A DNA stretch of 64,000 bases from Pteria penguin (Eukaryota; Mollusca; Bivalvia; Pterioida; Pteriidae), in contig CM068580.1 of assembly GCA_035048485.1 (NCBI GenBank), positions 54,908,475 through 54,972,474 of the forward strand, given 5' to 3'. The notes under the pieces were generated by a model that saw nothing but the letters and a program-made list of their open reading frames with translations, searched no databases and had not been told where the DNA came from. Shown piece after piece: positions 35,901 to 64,000 of the stretch (position 1 is its first letter; the number at the start of each line of letters is the position of its first letter). The translations under genes and the position numbers were made by a program.

Positions 35901-37532
35901 GAAAGAGTTGTAGGCATTGCCAGTATCATAAAAGTATTGTCATCGCTTTAGTAGTATCAACATATTCATTTAGGAATTACGTAAATTATTTCAAAATGAT
36001 TATAGGATTGAGGAGATATATATAACGGAGAAATGATTCTCAATATAGTCTCTCGCGTATGTCATGTGTTGATTCTATCCTCAGTAAGAAGATGAAATGG
36101 TGCACTACTGTAACTGTAGAATGTCATTTGTTTCCTTGTGCCTTTAATGCATGAAGCAATTGTAGCCACTATATAAAAAGAAGTATTCCCCCCTGTCATG
36201 AACAACAACAAAGAAAATATATCGAGGTATTTATACAACGACCCCTCATCGTTTATAAAAGACTCCGAAGATGTCCCAAATGTTATCATTAGTAAAATGG
36301 CAGTCGCAGATTCCTCTTTACTGTTGTCTAATATATAAAAAGTTGTTTTGTCAAAGAGAAATCAATACACTGAAAATGATATCATCAAGATTATGAACGT
36401 TCTGACTGACAACAGTGTAAAAGGAATGGCGTTCAAAACATTTTTTGATTTTCCAATTGGTACCAATTGTTTCCTCCACCTCTTTGATATATTCCTTAAT
36501 TAATACGAAGCAGAATTCATTCTGTTTGCTTTCTATAGAGAAAAAATAGTAGCCCTTCGGTTCAATTTCACATACAGATAATATACAATGTAGACTACTT
36601 TCAACTAACAATTCACATTGACGGATTACCTTAGCGTTACCTCTCCAAGTGAACAGGAAGATAAGGAAACCATAAAGGGAAACAATTCTACTTTGTATCT
36701 GGATATTGTCGTATCTTACAACAATAATGGTCACCAGTACACCTTTCTCTATGACAAAATACGATGATTTGTATTTCAGCATTACAAGCTTTTGCTTTAT
36801 GCATAGCAATATCTAATCATGACATGCCTTTGGCATATCTATATCTCAGATAATACACAAGGTCATGGCGAGTTCAAATTACGACGACTTCGTTCTGCGG
36901 ACCAACCGGCTTTCAGATAAACTGCTCAGCCATGTATATGTAAACCATAGACTAACAACGTCACTCAGTATATCGTCAGAATATGGTCGATATGAGGCTC
37001 TTATCATATGATATGCAGAATATGATATCCAAAATGTCGATATTCTGAAACCTATCCCGACCATTTTAAACATCGAATGTAACACTATACTTAGTAGAAA
37101 CCTGATTGACAATTTCTATTGCATTTACGTGATGATGTTGCTAGTGAGCAGGAGATGCTAGCGCTCCCCATGCACCTCATCTTACTCCCTTTTTCGGGTT
37201 CTTTACACATAAATTGCATACAATGTTCATCAAGCACATTATCACTGGACAAAAATACAACATACGTTTTCAGTTTTAATGGAAGCTAAGTCAAGCAGAC
37301 ACAGCAAGAACAGGTATAGATTTTCAAAGCAATATGATGGTTGATTAAAGTCAGAATAATTCTATACATTTCATATTTTTTATATCTAACAATAACTATA
37401 AAAATAAAATATTGAATAACAAGCCACAAGATAACATAAACATATCATGTTATAGAATATACAATATAACACTATTTAAAATACAATACAATATATGCGG
37501 TCAACTGCTGGTCTTATTGAATTTTCTTTACG

Positions 37533-54957
<17,425 letters not shown>

Positions 54958-57029
54958 GATAGATACAGCTCTAGAAAAGTTTATCTATTTATAGATTGTA
55001 ATTCTGAATGTCACATGGCTATGTCGAGTATCAGGGGAGAATCTAGACAGAAATGTACGAAACAGCTAATAAATTGAAAAATGAAAAGTTGTTCAAACTG
55101 ACGTATAATTCAAATTAATGGAAATTTTCTATGGCAAGTAGAAAGCGAATCCGGGAAGAAGAACCGATTGGTACTTGTAAAGTAAGACATAATCCATTGT
55201 ACTTCATAAAGAAATGAATTTGTATTCTGAGGACTTCACTAGGTATGGGTTCAGTCCCCGTCAATACTTAGAGAAACGGTTTATTTATTTTACCATTTAT
55301 CTATGAATTAAGCATAAATAAGGAAGGGAAGGATAGGATGTGTGGCAAACATTTCGGCCGTAAACAAATCTTACCGTATATGGATAAATATATCCAAAAC
55401 TTTCCCCCTCAGTTTGGCCGCTACAATATATACTACAAAGTGATTATAGTATCGAGGAGATATGTAACGGAACAATGATTCTCAGTATAGTCTCTCGCAT
55501 ATGTCATGTGTTGATTTTACCCTCAGTAATAAGATGAAATGGTGCACTACTGTAACTGCAGAATGTCATTCATTTCCTAGTGTCTTTAATACATGAAGCA
55601 GTTGTAGCCACCATATAAAATGAAATATTTCCCCCTGTCAAGAACAACAACAACGAAGATATATCGATTTATTTATAAAACGATCCCTCATCATTTATAA
55701 AAGACTCCGAAGATGGCCCATATGCTATCACTAATAAAATGGCAGCAGCAGATTCCTCTTTACTGTTGTGTAACATATAAAAAGTTGTTTTGTCAAAGAG
55801 AAATCTAATTCTAGAAATAAATACACTGAAAATGAATTAATTAAGATTACGAGCCCTCTGACTTGCAACAGTTTAGGAGGAATGGCGTTCTAAGAAATTT
55901 TCAGTTTTCCAATTGGTACCGTTTCCCCCACCTTTTTGATATATTCCTTAATTAATACAAATCAGAATTCATTCTGTTTGCTTTCTATAGAGAAAAAGAA
56001 AGCAGCCCTTCGGTTCAATTTCACATACAGATTACATGTATATATAATATAGACGACTTTCAATTAATAATCAACATTCACGGATTACCTTCGTGTTACC
56101 TCTCCAAGTGAACTGGAAGATAAGGAAACCACACAGAGAAACAATTCTACTTTGTATCTGGATATTGTCGCATCTTAAAACAATAATGGTCACTTGTTTA
56201 TCTCAAGACAAAATGCGATGATTTCTATTACAGCATTGCAAGCTTTTGTTTTGTGCATAGCAATACCTAATCATCACATGCCTTTGACAGGTGTATATTA
56301 AATATGCCATGGCGAGTTCAAATTACAGCGACTTCGTTCTGAGGGCAAGTCGGCTTACAGATAAACTGCCCAGCCAAGTATATGTAAACCATAGACTAAC
56401 AACGTCACTCACTATATCGTCATAGTATGGTCGATGTGAGGCTCTTATCATATAATATGCAAAATATGAAATCCAAAATGTCGATATTCTGAAACCTATC
56501 CCGACCATTTTAAACACCGCATGTAACACTATACTTGGTAGAAACTTCATTGACAATTTCTACTGCATTTAAGTGACGGTGATGCTAGTAAGCGGGAGAT
56601 GCTAGCACTCCCCATGAACCTCATCTTACTCCCTTTTTCGGGGTTCTTTACACAAAACTTGCATACAATGTTCATCAAGCATACTATCACTGGACAAAAA
56701 TACAACAAACTTTTTCATTTCTATTGGAAGCTAAGTCAAGCAGACACAGTAAGAACAGGTATAGACTGTCAAGGTAATATGATGTCGATTAAAATCAAAT
56801 AATTTTATACATTTCATATATTTTATATCTAACAATAACTATAAAAATATAATATTGAATAACAAGTCAAACGATAATATATAATGATATCAAGTTATAG
56901 AATATACAATATAAAACTATTTAAAATAAAATATTGATTAACAAGTCACACGATAATATATAATTATATCAAGTTACAGAATATACAATATATGCGGTCA
57001 ACTGTTGCTCTTATTGAATTTTCTTTACG
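54958..57029. other. Intergenic region between gene D (3' end) and gene C (5' end)
   Basis: Only 2.07 kb. 54958-55440 matches the 5' flanks of genes A and B; from about 55440 it switches abruptly to sequence matching the 3' flank of gene C (36010 onward). No gene seen. Confidence 0.75.
54985..54993 (-). promoter_or_regulatory. TATA-like box upstream of gene C exon 1
   Basis: TATAAATAG, 27 bases before the gene C ATG, in a block alignable with the region upstream of gene B. The same reservation about spacing applies. Confidence 0.3.
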
Positions 57030-57104
57030 TCATGTATGAGGATGCACATTCACCCATAACTGCTTTGGAGTGAGAAGTCCACCTTCACCCATACTTTCAG
57101 GTAA
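57030..57104 (-). CDS. Gene D exon 14 (C-terminus)
   Basis: 75 bases, acceptor AACAG-free but valid: TATTTCAG; stop TGA at 57032-57030. Encodes LPESMGEGGLLTPKQLWVNV then HPHT. Confidence 0.88.
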   Translation of the reverse strand, partial: LPESMGEGGLLTPKQLWVNVHPHT

Positions 57105-60100
57105 CTGAAATATATACAAAGTTTCGTATGAGTATACAAAGTGTTCATACAAGTAACATCTTCCCAACAGATTAAATCAACAGATACATAAATAAATGCA
57201 TATTCTATTTACAATTAAAAATCTGATGTGTTTATTTATTTATAATAAGTTTAACTGTCGATAAATTGTACTATTTACATGTATAATTTAAAGAAAGTGT
57301 CTCGTGAACTTGATTTCGTCTTCCGTTATCAGTGCTTTTGTACTGACATGAAATATATACTTAAAGTTTTCCGTCATGAAAATATGTAAATCACTCTATA
57401 AATAAGGAGTATCTCCCTTATGCATGGCTCTGTCCTTAGATTGATTCTTTGGATCACTGTTTTTGGTCATTTTGATTTAAAACTGCTCTTCAAATATTTA
57501 TATAATATGAGAATTCCAACAATTCGGCCATGAGCATCAGTTGTCGAAATGCGCATCTGGTGCACACAATTATTAGGTATATATGTTCTATATTTATTTT
57601 TACAAAGGAAATTTTCATATTACAAATATGAACACTGTTGATTACGATTTTCTGTGTAAAGTGTGCAGAAGACGACGATCCCATTCTCAATAATAATAAG
57701 AGCAACGCCTGGCGTGGCATAATACGCCCGTCGCTTAGTTTGAAGAGATACTTGAAAGTATGGAAACATTCACCTTTCTCTATTATTTAAGACCCTAAGA
57801 TAACACATACTTTGGCCCTGGGCAAAAACACTGTGAAATATTATGGAAATCCATGAAAGCAGTGATAAATTGTGGCAAAGAGAATTTAACCCCTCATCAT
57901 TTTGTTTTCTTCTATGTCAGAAATGTAAGAATACAGAAAAAAATAAAAACCTGTAATATATATTAGATTTCATACATAACTCTAGCACAAACTGAAATTT
58001 GTAAGAGCTGGAGTGAGAAATGAATTTCTTATACATGTAATTTCAGAATAAAAAAGATAGGTTGCAGCAAGCTCAAGACACACCCTTGAGTTCTGGGTAA
58101 CAATTTTGTTCAATATAATTCAAATCTGTGCAAGGGGTAATAATTCATAGACCGGAAACGGACCCATCATATGCACTATGACCTTGACCTTGCATGTATA
58201 TGTATGACTTTGAGTCAATGTCGTGACAGGTCCTTATGTTCTGGGCAACAATTCCTTGAAATATTCAAATCCATGCAATGGGTAAAAAGTTATGGACCGG
58301 ACAAAGATTTACCCATCACATGCAATGTGACCTTACCCTTGCAGATGTCACCCTGGTTCAAGGTCATGACACACCATTGGGTCCTAGGCAACAATTCTGT
58401 GAAATATCCATGCAAGGGATAGAATGTTATAACCCAGACAAAGATTTACCAATCATATGTAGTGTGGCATTTACCTTACAGATATAACATTGACTGAAGA
58501 TCAAGACATACCCTTAGGTCCTGGGCAACAATTTTGTGAAAATTTATGTTAGGGGTAAAGAGTTATTGCCCAGACAAAGATTGGCCCATCATATGCATTG
58601 TGACCTAAAGCTTGCAGATATAACCTTTGAGTCAGGTCATGACACGCCCTTGGGTGCTGGGCAACCATTCTGTGATACATTATTCAAATCCATGAAAGGT
58701 GTAAAATGTTATGGCCTAGATAAGAATCTAACTGACATAAGCACTGTAACTTTGACTATGCAGATATGGCCCGGAAAATCTGTAGGATTTTCCACTCATA
58801 AGAAATAAGTATACAAATTTTTAAAGTTCCAGCATAAACACATTGTCCTGTACTGTGTTTATAGGTTGCATTTTCAAAAGATTTGCTATTTTTGCCCCCA
58901 AAATGACCTCGACTTTTCACCTTGATATTGAAAAATCAACAGGGTTCGTCCTCATGCCATAATGTGTACCATGTTTGATAGTCCTAGTCTAAACGGTATG
59001 GCCTGTATCAGATTAACTAGATGCGGACAGATCCACAGACACACAGACCTACAGACCCACAACGTCCGTCTACGATGTCTCTGAATAAAGTTATGAAACC
59101 AATATCTTTTGCTTTACCCCTGGTAGATGACATCTTGACACTCCTTGGAAATGCAAAATATTTCTCAGCGTAAGAGTTAAAGAGTGGATACTGGCAAATA
59201 CAACTTGAAGAAAGTAGCGAAGAAAAGACGGCGTGCGCATGTCATCGAGGGTTGTTACAATTTAATGTACTTCCGTTTGGACTGAGTATGGCCCCAGCAG
59301 TATTCCAAGAACTAATGAATATCGTTTTACAAGGCTGTGAGGAATTCGCAATCGCTTACTTGGATGACATTTTGATATTTTCTAGAGACGAAGAAGAACA
59401 TATTAGACTCATACAAGATATATTCGATAGAATAAGGAAACATGGTTTGAAGTTAAAACTGAAGAAATGTACTTTCTTCCAAGAGGAAACGGATTACTAT
59501 GGATTTATTATTAGTAAAGATGGAGTTAAACCGGATATGAGGAAAGTGGAGGCCATAAGAAACTTGCCGAATCCCAACACAGTCAGAGAGATACAAGGTT
59601 TCATTGGAATGTGTAGTTATTACAGAAGATTTATTTCTTATTTCTTCAAGATTGCGGAGTCTATGATCAGTCTTACAAAGAAATATGCAAGATTCAGCTG
59701 GACTACAGAATGTCAAACAGTCTTCGATTTCCTTAAAGAACGTTTGACAACAGTACCATTACTTGGATACCCTGATACAAACAAACCGTATGTGGTAAAC
59801 GCGGATGCTAGTGACAGTTGCATATCTGCATGCATTTGCTATTTACTATGCACTTCAAAAACATGACCACTACCTACAGAATGCTAGCTTCGTAATAAGG
59901 ACAAACCTTAAACCCCTCAAGTACATCTTAGATTCACCTATGCAAAATAAGAAGATACAAGTATGGGCACTTGACTGTAAGGTGGAATATGTACAGGGAA
60001 AGGAAAACCATTGTGCTGACTTATTATCCCGAGTGCCTCAATCTAATGGAAAGGTAGAAAGGTTTCATCGAACACTTCATGACGTCATGTCTAAAAAGAT

Positions 60101-63100
60101 AATTGAGGATGTTCAAACATGGGATCTTTATCTGAACCAGACCTTGGAAGCAACGTGTGCGGAAACAGATGGGGGGGGGGGGGGGTTACCTTAGAAAAGT
60201 AGAAAATGATGTTAAATGTAAACAAATTATGGACAATGCATTGCAAAATTTCTTTAAACGAATATTCCTTGAATCTAAGCAATAATAAGTTTCTTTTAAC
60301 AGGCTTTATTAGATAATGCCAGGGATCAAACCCAAAGGTTATATATCAAACTTAATATGTTATCCGTAGGTCACTTATTACCCTCCTTTATTTATCCTTT
60401 TGCGTCAATCAAATTACTTTTGGGCATAAAAATCCATTTGTACACGCGATTTAAGTTACCGCTCGACCATAAGTGAGACTTTTTGACTTACTATAGGACA
60501 TTGATTTGTACGATAATTCTTACAAACGGTCGACTGCTAGAAGTAATTCGATTTTCTCTACTTGATACGTTTGACACCTTTCTCGTGTGTAACATACCCG
60601 TATCCCTTTTATTTAGAGGTATAAGCCATCGCACTGCACAAGCGTAAGGCATAGTTGGCCCACTTGGAATTTAATGTAATATGTAATGCATCCTCACCTT
60701 CAGGCATTCATGTTAGAACCTGGTCTCCTATTGACATAATGTCGTTAGAATTGTCGAGCTCAGCCCTATATACCTATATGATACTTACATCGTACTTAAG
60801 AAAGGACAATATATCTTACAACAAACCATTTAAGATAATTTCTCTGAGGTTACCAGTTTGGTTCATTAATTGTCAAGAAAGACTTTCGGTACATTTTTCC
60901 CAAAAAGATTTAAATTCCGCCTAAATCGTCAGGAGAATGAGGAAATTCAAATAGATCACTTAATGAAAAACTAGTAGAAAGTATAAGGAGACTCCCCCCC
61001 CCCTTTTTTTTTTGGGGGGGGGGGGGGGTATATTTTCATTATTGTGTAATCATGATCTTTTGGCAATACTTTAGATATTTCGGACAAGGCTTCAAAATTA
61101 TTTTTGTAAATTCCAAATTTGTCAATCGGTCAAGGGAGGAAACAAGAGAAAGTCAGTTAAAAAGAGAAATGCAGAGTCGACTGAAATAGTTACGTTCACG
61201 AAGGACTGATCGGTGGCAAAGATCAAATTCAGACTAAAACCAAGACCCATAGTATCCAAGCTAAAGCATTGACATTCGATAAAGAAACAACTGACGACAT
61301 CCAAGCAGCCAAAAAATACATTAACTTTAAAACTTGTGGAGTGAGCTTGAAGATGACCCCACGTCACTACCCTCAACAGTAGTCGGCTCCAGTAAGAAAA
61401 CCAATTAACCTAAGTAATTCACGTATGTAAAAAGTCAGGATACACAAAGCAGTCAAGGTATCAAAACATCAACTCCAGAAAACAAAGTGGTGTCAACCAG
61501 ACCGGTTTACCACGATCACCACGTGGAGGCCTTTACTATGACTTCACAACAGTTGCGGTCTAATACAGGGACACCGGCAGTATCCAATCCAGTATCGGTC
61601 TATCCGGACTTGAATAAACTTAAGTTAAAATTGCAACCCAGTCTATTGCACTCAGTGAGCAGCAGATATATTCAAAGCAGAGGAATCAACGAGGTGAACA
61701 TTTAAAAGAGTACGCAGAAGAAACATAAATCGCAAGTAGGACTCAATAAAAGTTATCACAATCCAGATCCGAGTAAATCCGAGATCAAAGAAGAAATTTT
61801 CGTATATTCTGGATGTGCCAGTGGGATGGACAGTGTAAAGAGCTAATAGTAATGCCCGTCCAAAAGTGTTCAAATTCATTTTATCATTGTTAAATGTTTT
61901 GTTTTAATTAAGTTACATATCATATGTAAGTAAAAACTTTTAAAACCTGCGAAGAAACAGATCAAAGAAGAAGAATTCAGGATGTGTGTATGGAGTGGAC
62001 AGTGTAAGAGTTAATAATAATGCCCGTCAACTCTAAGAACACCCAAGATGTTCAAATGTTTACATTAGCATTGTCAATTACTTGGCTTAATTAGAATGAT
62101 TATGAAATTATAGAATTAGTTTCCACAGGGAAGTTAACTGCAGGATGACATAATCGGTGCGTGAATGGTTAAAGTGTACCACAGCACGGAATACCCACAC
62201 GGTTGTAGGCGCAGGGAACTAAACATTTGCGTACCGCCGGTTGAATACCGTATAATGCGGCAACGAACGCCCACTGGTTCGCAGTTGTATAGTTTATGAC
62301 TGTCAAACATGCAGTAGAATATACCCTGAGGAAATCTCCAAGTTGAGATAAGTATCAAGTTAAATATAAGAATACATATGATTATTTGAAATATTCAAAT
62401 TGTTAGATCAACTCAAGTCAAGAGTCTAATTTAGATGACATGTACAACCGAAATAGCAAGTACATGATATACATGTTCTCGTCTGGATGGGGTGCGACCA
62501 ATATTTCATTGTCCTTGCTACCCAACCTGAAGTAGAACATTATGAGACACATTTAGGTCACAGCTTGATTGCGTATAATATATCCAGGTTATATTTTGAT
62601 AATACACAATTTATTCATGTTAAATTACAAATGATGTGTATGTGACCATTATCCATGTCGTTTGTTTTAATTTCATCATGATTCGATAGAGCACTTTGAA
62701 CCGACATTAACAGTAAAGTGAACTAGCACTATATTAAATTACATTCAGGGCACATAGTTTATCTTGCACTGTTGAAATTCTTATTATGTTGCTTACTGTT
62801 TTGATTTTCTGTGTGAATTGGTTAGAGGTCTGTATATGTAACAGTCAGGGTATACAGAACAGACTCCTTTTAAGAAAAATGTGGAGAAAATATCTGCATA
62901 TAAATATTTTCTATTGGGAAGGGACGAATGTGACCCTGTGACCTCCAAGACGTTAAATGTCGTCCTTAAGATTATTTTATATTGTTTTATTTTCAGATCA
63001 TATTCATTGTAGTCATAGTATATTGTTTATATTTGATATGCTATAATTGTCACAATTCTAGGACACTTCGTTGTAGTTCGATATCTTAATATGTCTTTAT

Positions 63101-63930
63101 GATTAAACCTGCATTTGATAGAGCATTTGCAGAGGCATCACGAGAATTAATGATAACGTTGACATATTAGATAGATATTGTACACATACGGGTGGGTGTA
63201 TTGCATTGGAAGTAGTATTAATACTGCTTTGTTACTAGAATATATTCACTCTTATAGTCCTAGTCTATAAGTTTTAGTCTTTTAGCCATAGTCTCTTAAT
63301 CTTTCAGTATTAGTATTAGTATCAGTATTAGGAATTTTTTATATATAATCTGCACTGAGTCGTATACCTGACTGTAACATAGTTGTAGCACTACAAATAA
63401 ACAATGGAAAACACAACGCAAGACTTATCACTATATAAAAAATGATCACGAACCAAGAGATAAGGACTACAATTGTGACCGTGACCAAAACTCAATAAAA
63501 TTCTTTCTCTCTCGATAAGTAAGCATACATTAAAATTTGGTATCAATATGATGAAAGGTACTTGATCTATTATCTGGAAACCGAATGTGCGAGGGAAGGA
63601 CAGGGCAGAAGGACGGACAAAGCTAACACTTAATGCATCCTGCCATACCTAAATGTATAAACCATAAAAAAAACAGACCATAACATGCTTTATATTGCTG
63701 TTATATAACTATATATCAGTATCAATTAAATATACATATTTTTACTTATTTTCTACAGGTACCATACCTCTGTCTTGTCTCCAACAGCAAACCGGAAATT
63801 TCTTATGCATCTGGCAAAGGCCATTTTGATTTCAATGAGAGCAAGCCGCATTCCTATACAGTTTCTTGGACCATATCCAAAGGGAATGAATTGGAAAGTA
63901 GAATGTTTTTCCTTGTTTTCTGGCGAAAAC
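57030..63930 (-). CDS. Gene D: CYP3-clan cytochrome P450, 3' part (exons 13-14)
   Basis: Fourth tandem P450. Only its haem exon (63768-63930) and its last exon (57030-57104) are inside; the rest is beyond the right edge. Phases and lengths equal those of B and C, and the haem motif is intact. Intron 13 is 6.7 kb and contains a GTGACCTTGACCTT tandem repeat and a broken Ty3/Gypsy element that gene C lacks. The intron is otherwise alignable with gene C's, which supports recent duplication. Whether the full gene is intact cannot be told. Confidence 0.82.
58075..58770. repeat. GTGACCTTGACCTT tandem repeat, ~5 units of 136-148 bp
   Basis: Unit markers (GTGACCTTGACCTT or variants) near 58179, 58327, 58463 and 58600, with CTGGGCAACAATTCTGTGAA in each unit. 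It corresponds to the three-unit array in gene C. Confidence 0.8.
59093..59866 (+). pseudogene. Ty3/Gypsy reverse transcriptase and start of RNase H
   Basis: One frame throughout: LPLVDDILTLLGNAKYFSA, a TAA stop at 59171-59173 where relatives have a Leu codon, then ELKSGYWQIQLEE, LPFGLSMAPAVFQELMN, the active site YLDDILIFS (near 59357), GFIGMCSYYRRFI and the RNase H start LLGYPDTNKPYVVNADASDS. It runs out of frame after DASDSCIS. Domain order is that of Ty3/Gypsy pol. Confidence 0.85.
59805..60194 (+). pseudogene. RNase H end fused to an integrase C-terminal scrap
   Basis: Frame with AFAIYYALQKHDHYLQNASF, VIRTNLKPLKYILDSPMQNK and ENHCADLLSRVP (RNase H), followed immediately by SNGKVERFHRTLHDVMSKKI and WDLYLNQTLEA, which belongs to the integrase near its last catalytic region. 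The integrase zinc finger and most of its core are missing, as is the middle of RNase H. Confidence 0.8.
60994..61028. repeat. C10-T10-G15 homopolymer block
   Basis: Three adjacent homopolymer runs, the C and G runs being complementary. A (G)15 run is also at 60171-60185. Both fall within the Gypsy remnant. Confidence 0.95.
61770..62065 (+). repeat. Imperfect direct repeat, two ~110-bp copies
   Basis: GGATGTG...GGACAGTGTAA(A)GAGCTAATAGTAATGCCCGTC at about 61770-61880 recurs at 61950-62065. It may be part of the Gypsy 3' region. Confidence 0.6.
62837..63379 (+). mobile_element. Candidate 3' LTR
   Basis: 543 bp starting TGTAACAGTCAGGGTATAC and ending GTATACCTGACTGTAACA, i.e. TG...CA with 18-bp inverted ends. 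The right end lies where alignment with gene C's intron resumes. No second copy is in the window, so it is only a candidate. Confidence 0.45.
63768..63930 (-). CDS. Gene D exon 13 (haem-binding cysteine)
   Basis: 163 bases, acceptor CTAATTTTCAG, donor GTATGG. Contains [20 protein letters not shown] and ends in [11 protein letters not shown]. Confidence 0.93.
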
Positions 63931-64000
63931 CTGAAAATTAGATAAATGCTGGTTGACAGAAAGAAACTTACATAAAATTATCTAAAATAAAGATGCTAAT

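Larger units (their letters stand above)
29887..37532. other. Intergenic region between gene C (3' end) and gene B (5' end)
   Basis: 7.65 kb; without the inserted 4.07-kb element it would be about 3.6 kb, close to the other gene spacings. 29887-30520 matches the 5' flanks of A and C; 35640-37532 matches the 3' flanks of B and D. No gene recognised. Confidence 0.7.
59083..63379 (+). mobile_element. Ty3/Gypsy retrotransposon remnant
   Basis: Present in gene D's last intron but not in gene C's. Starts inside the reverse transcriptase and so lacks the 5' LTR, gag and protease. It contains RT, a shortened RNase H and a scrap of integrase, then 2.6 kb without recognised coding sequence and an LTR-like segment at the right end. 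A 5'-truncated, internally deleted copy on the strand opposite to the P450 genes. Confidence 0.75.
57105..63767 (-). other. Intron 13 of gene D
   Basis: 6.7 kb: a part alignable with gene C to about 59.08 kb, a Ty3/Gypsy insertion to about 63.4 kb, and alignable sequence again up to exon 13. Open frames at 60655-60924 and 61487-61705 are not recognised. Confidence 0.75.

Overview
The window looks like AT-rich nuclear DNA of a marine invertebrate, most likely a bivalve mollusc. The reasons are a multi-exon animal CYP3-clan cytochrome P450 family, tRNA-derived SINEs, repeats built on GTGACCTTGACCTT, and decayed Penelope-like, LINE, Ty3/Gypsy and Academ-like elements. The phylum is an inference; nothing in the sequence names a species.

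The only host genes I can support are four tandem, same-strand (minus) P450 genes of one family. From right to left in transcription order they are gene D (last two exons only, 57030-63930; the rest lies beyond the right edge), gene C (14 exons, 37533-54957), gene B (14 exons, 10959-29886) and gene A (first three exons, 659-7894; the rest lies beyond the left edge). I assembled the exons by hand from acceptor/donor sites, reading phase and comparison between copies. In B and C every exon has the same length, and each adds up to 1503 nt (500 codons plus stop) with no in-frame stop. The N-terminal membrane anchor, C-helix WxxxR, I-helix AGYETT, K-helix ETLR, PDRF and the haem-cysteine motif [10 protein letters not shown] are all present. 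The products should be ER-anchored monooxygenases that take electrons from P450 reductase; their substrates are unknown.

Layout: 1-659 intron 3 of A with a GCGAT-rich inverted repeat; 659-7894 gene A 5' part, with an assembly gap (1009-1508), a 120-150 bp tandem repeat, a dead extra exon 1 and a Penelope-like remnant; 7895-10958 intergenic; 10959-29886 gene B, whose intron 11 holds a 5.7-kb decayed Academ-like DNA transposon; 29887-37532 intergenic, with a 4.07-kb TA-flanked element inserted into a SINE; 37533-54957 gene C, with several MITEs, a duplicated exon-5 fragment, a dead extra exon 1 and a reverse-transcriptase element with a 196-bp TA microsatellite; 54958-57029 intergenic; 57030-63930 gene D 3' part, whose last intron carries a broken Ty3/Gypsy element.

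Because the genes are recent paralogues, each acts as an 'empty site' for insertions in the others. This lets several mobile-element boundaries and target duplications be read directly. I see no CRISPR, operon or functional tRNA/rRNA gene. The most interesting structures are the TA-flanked 4.07-kb element with an empty-site SINE relative in the same window, the Academ-like element with a second MITE nested in its terminal repeat, the repeatedly inactivated proximal exon 1, and the compound palindromes shared by genes B and C.
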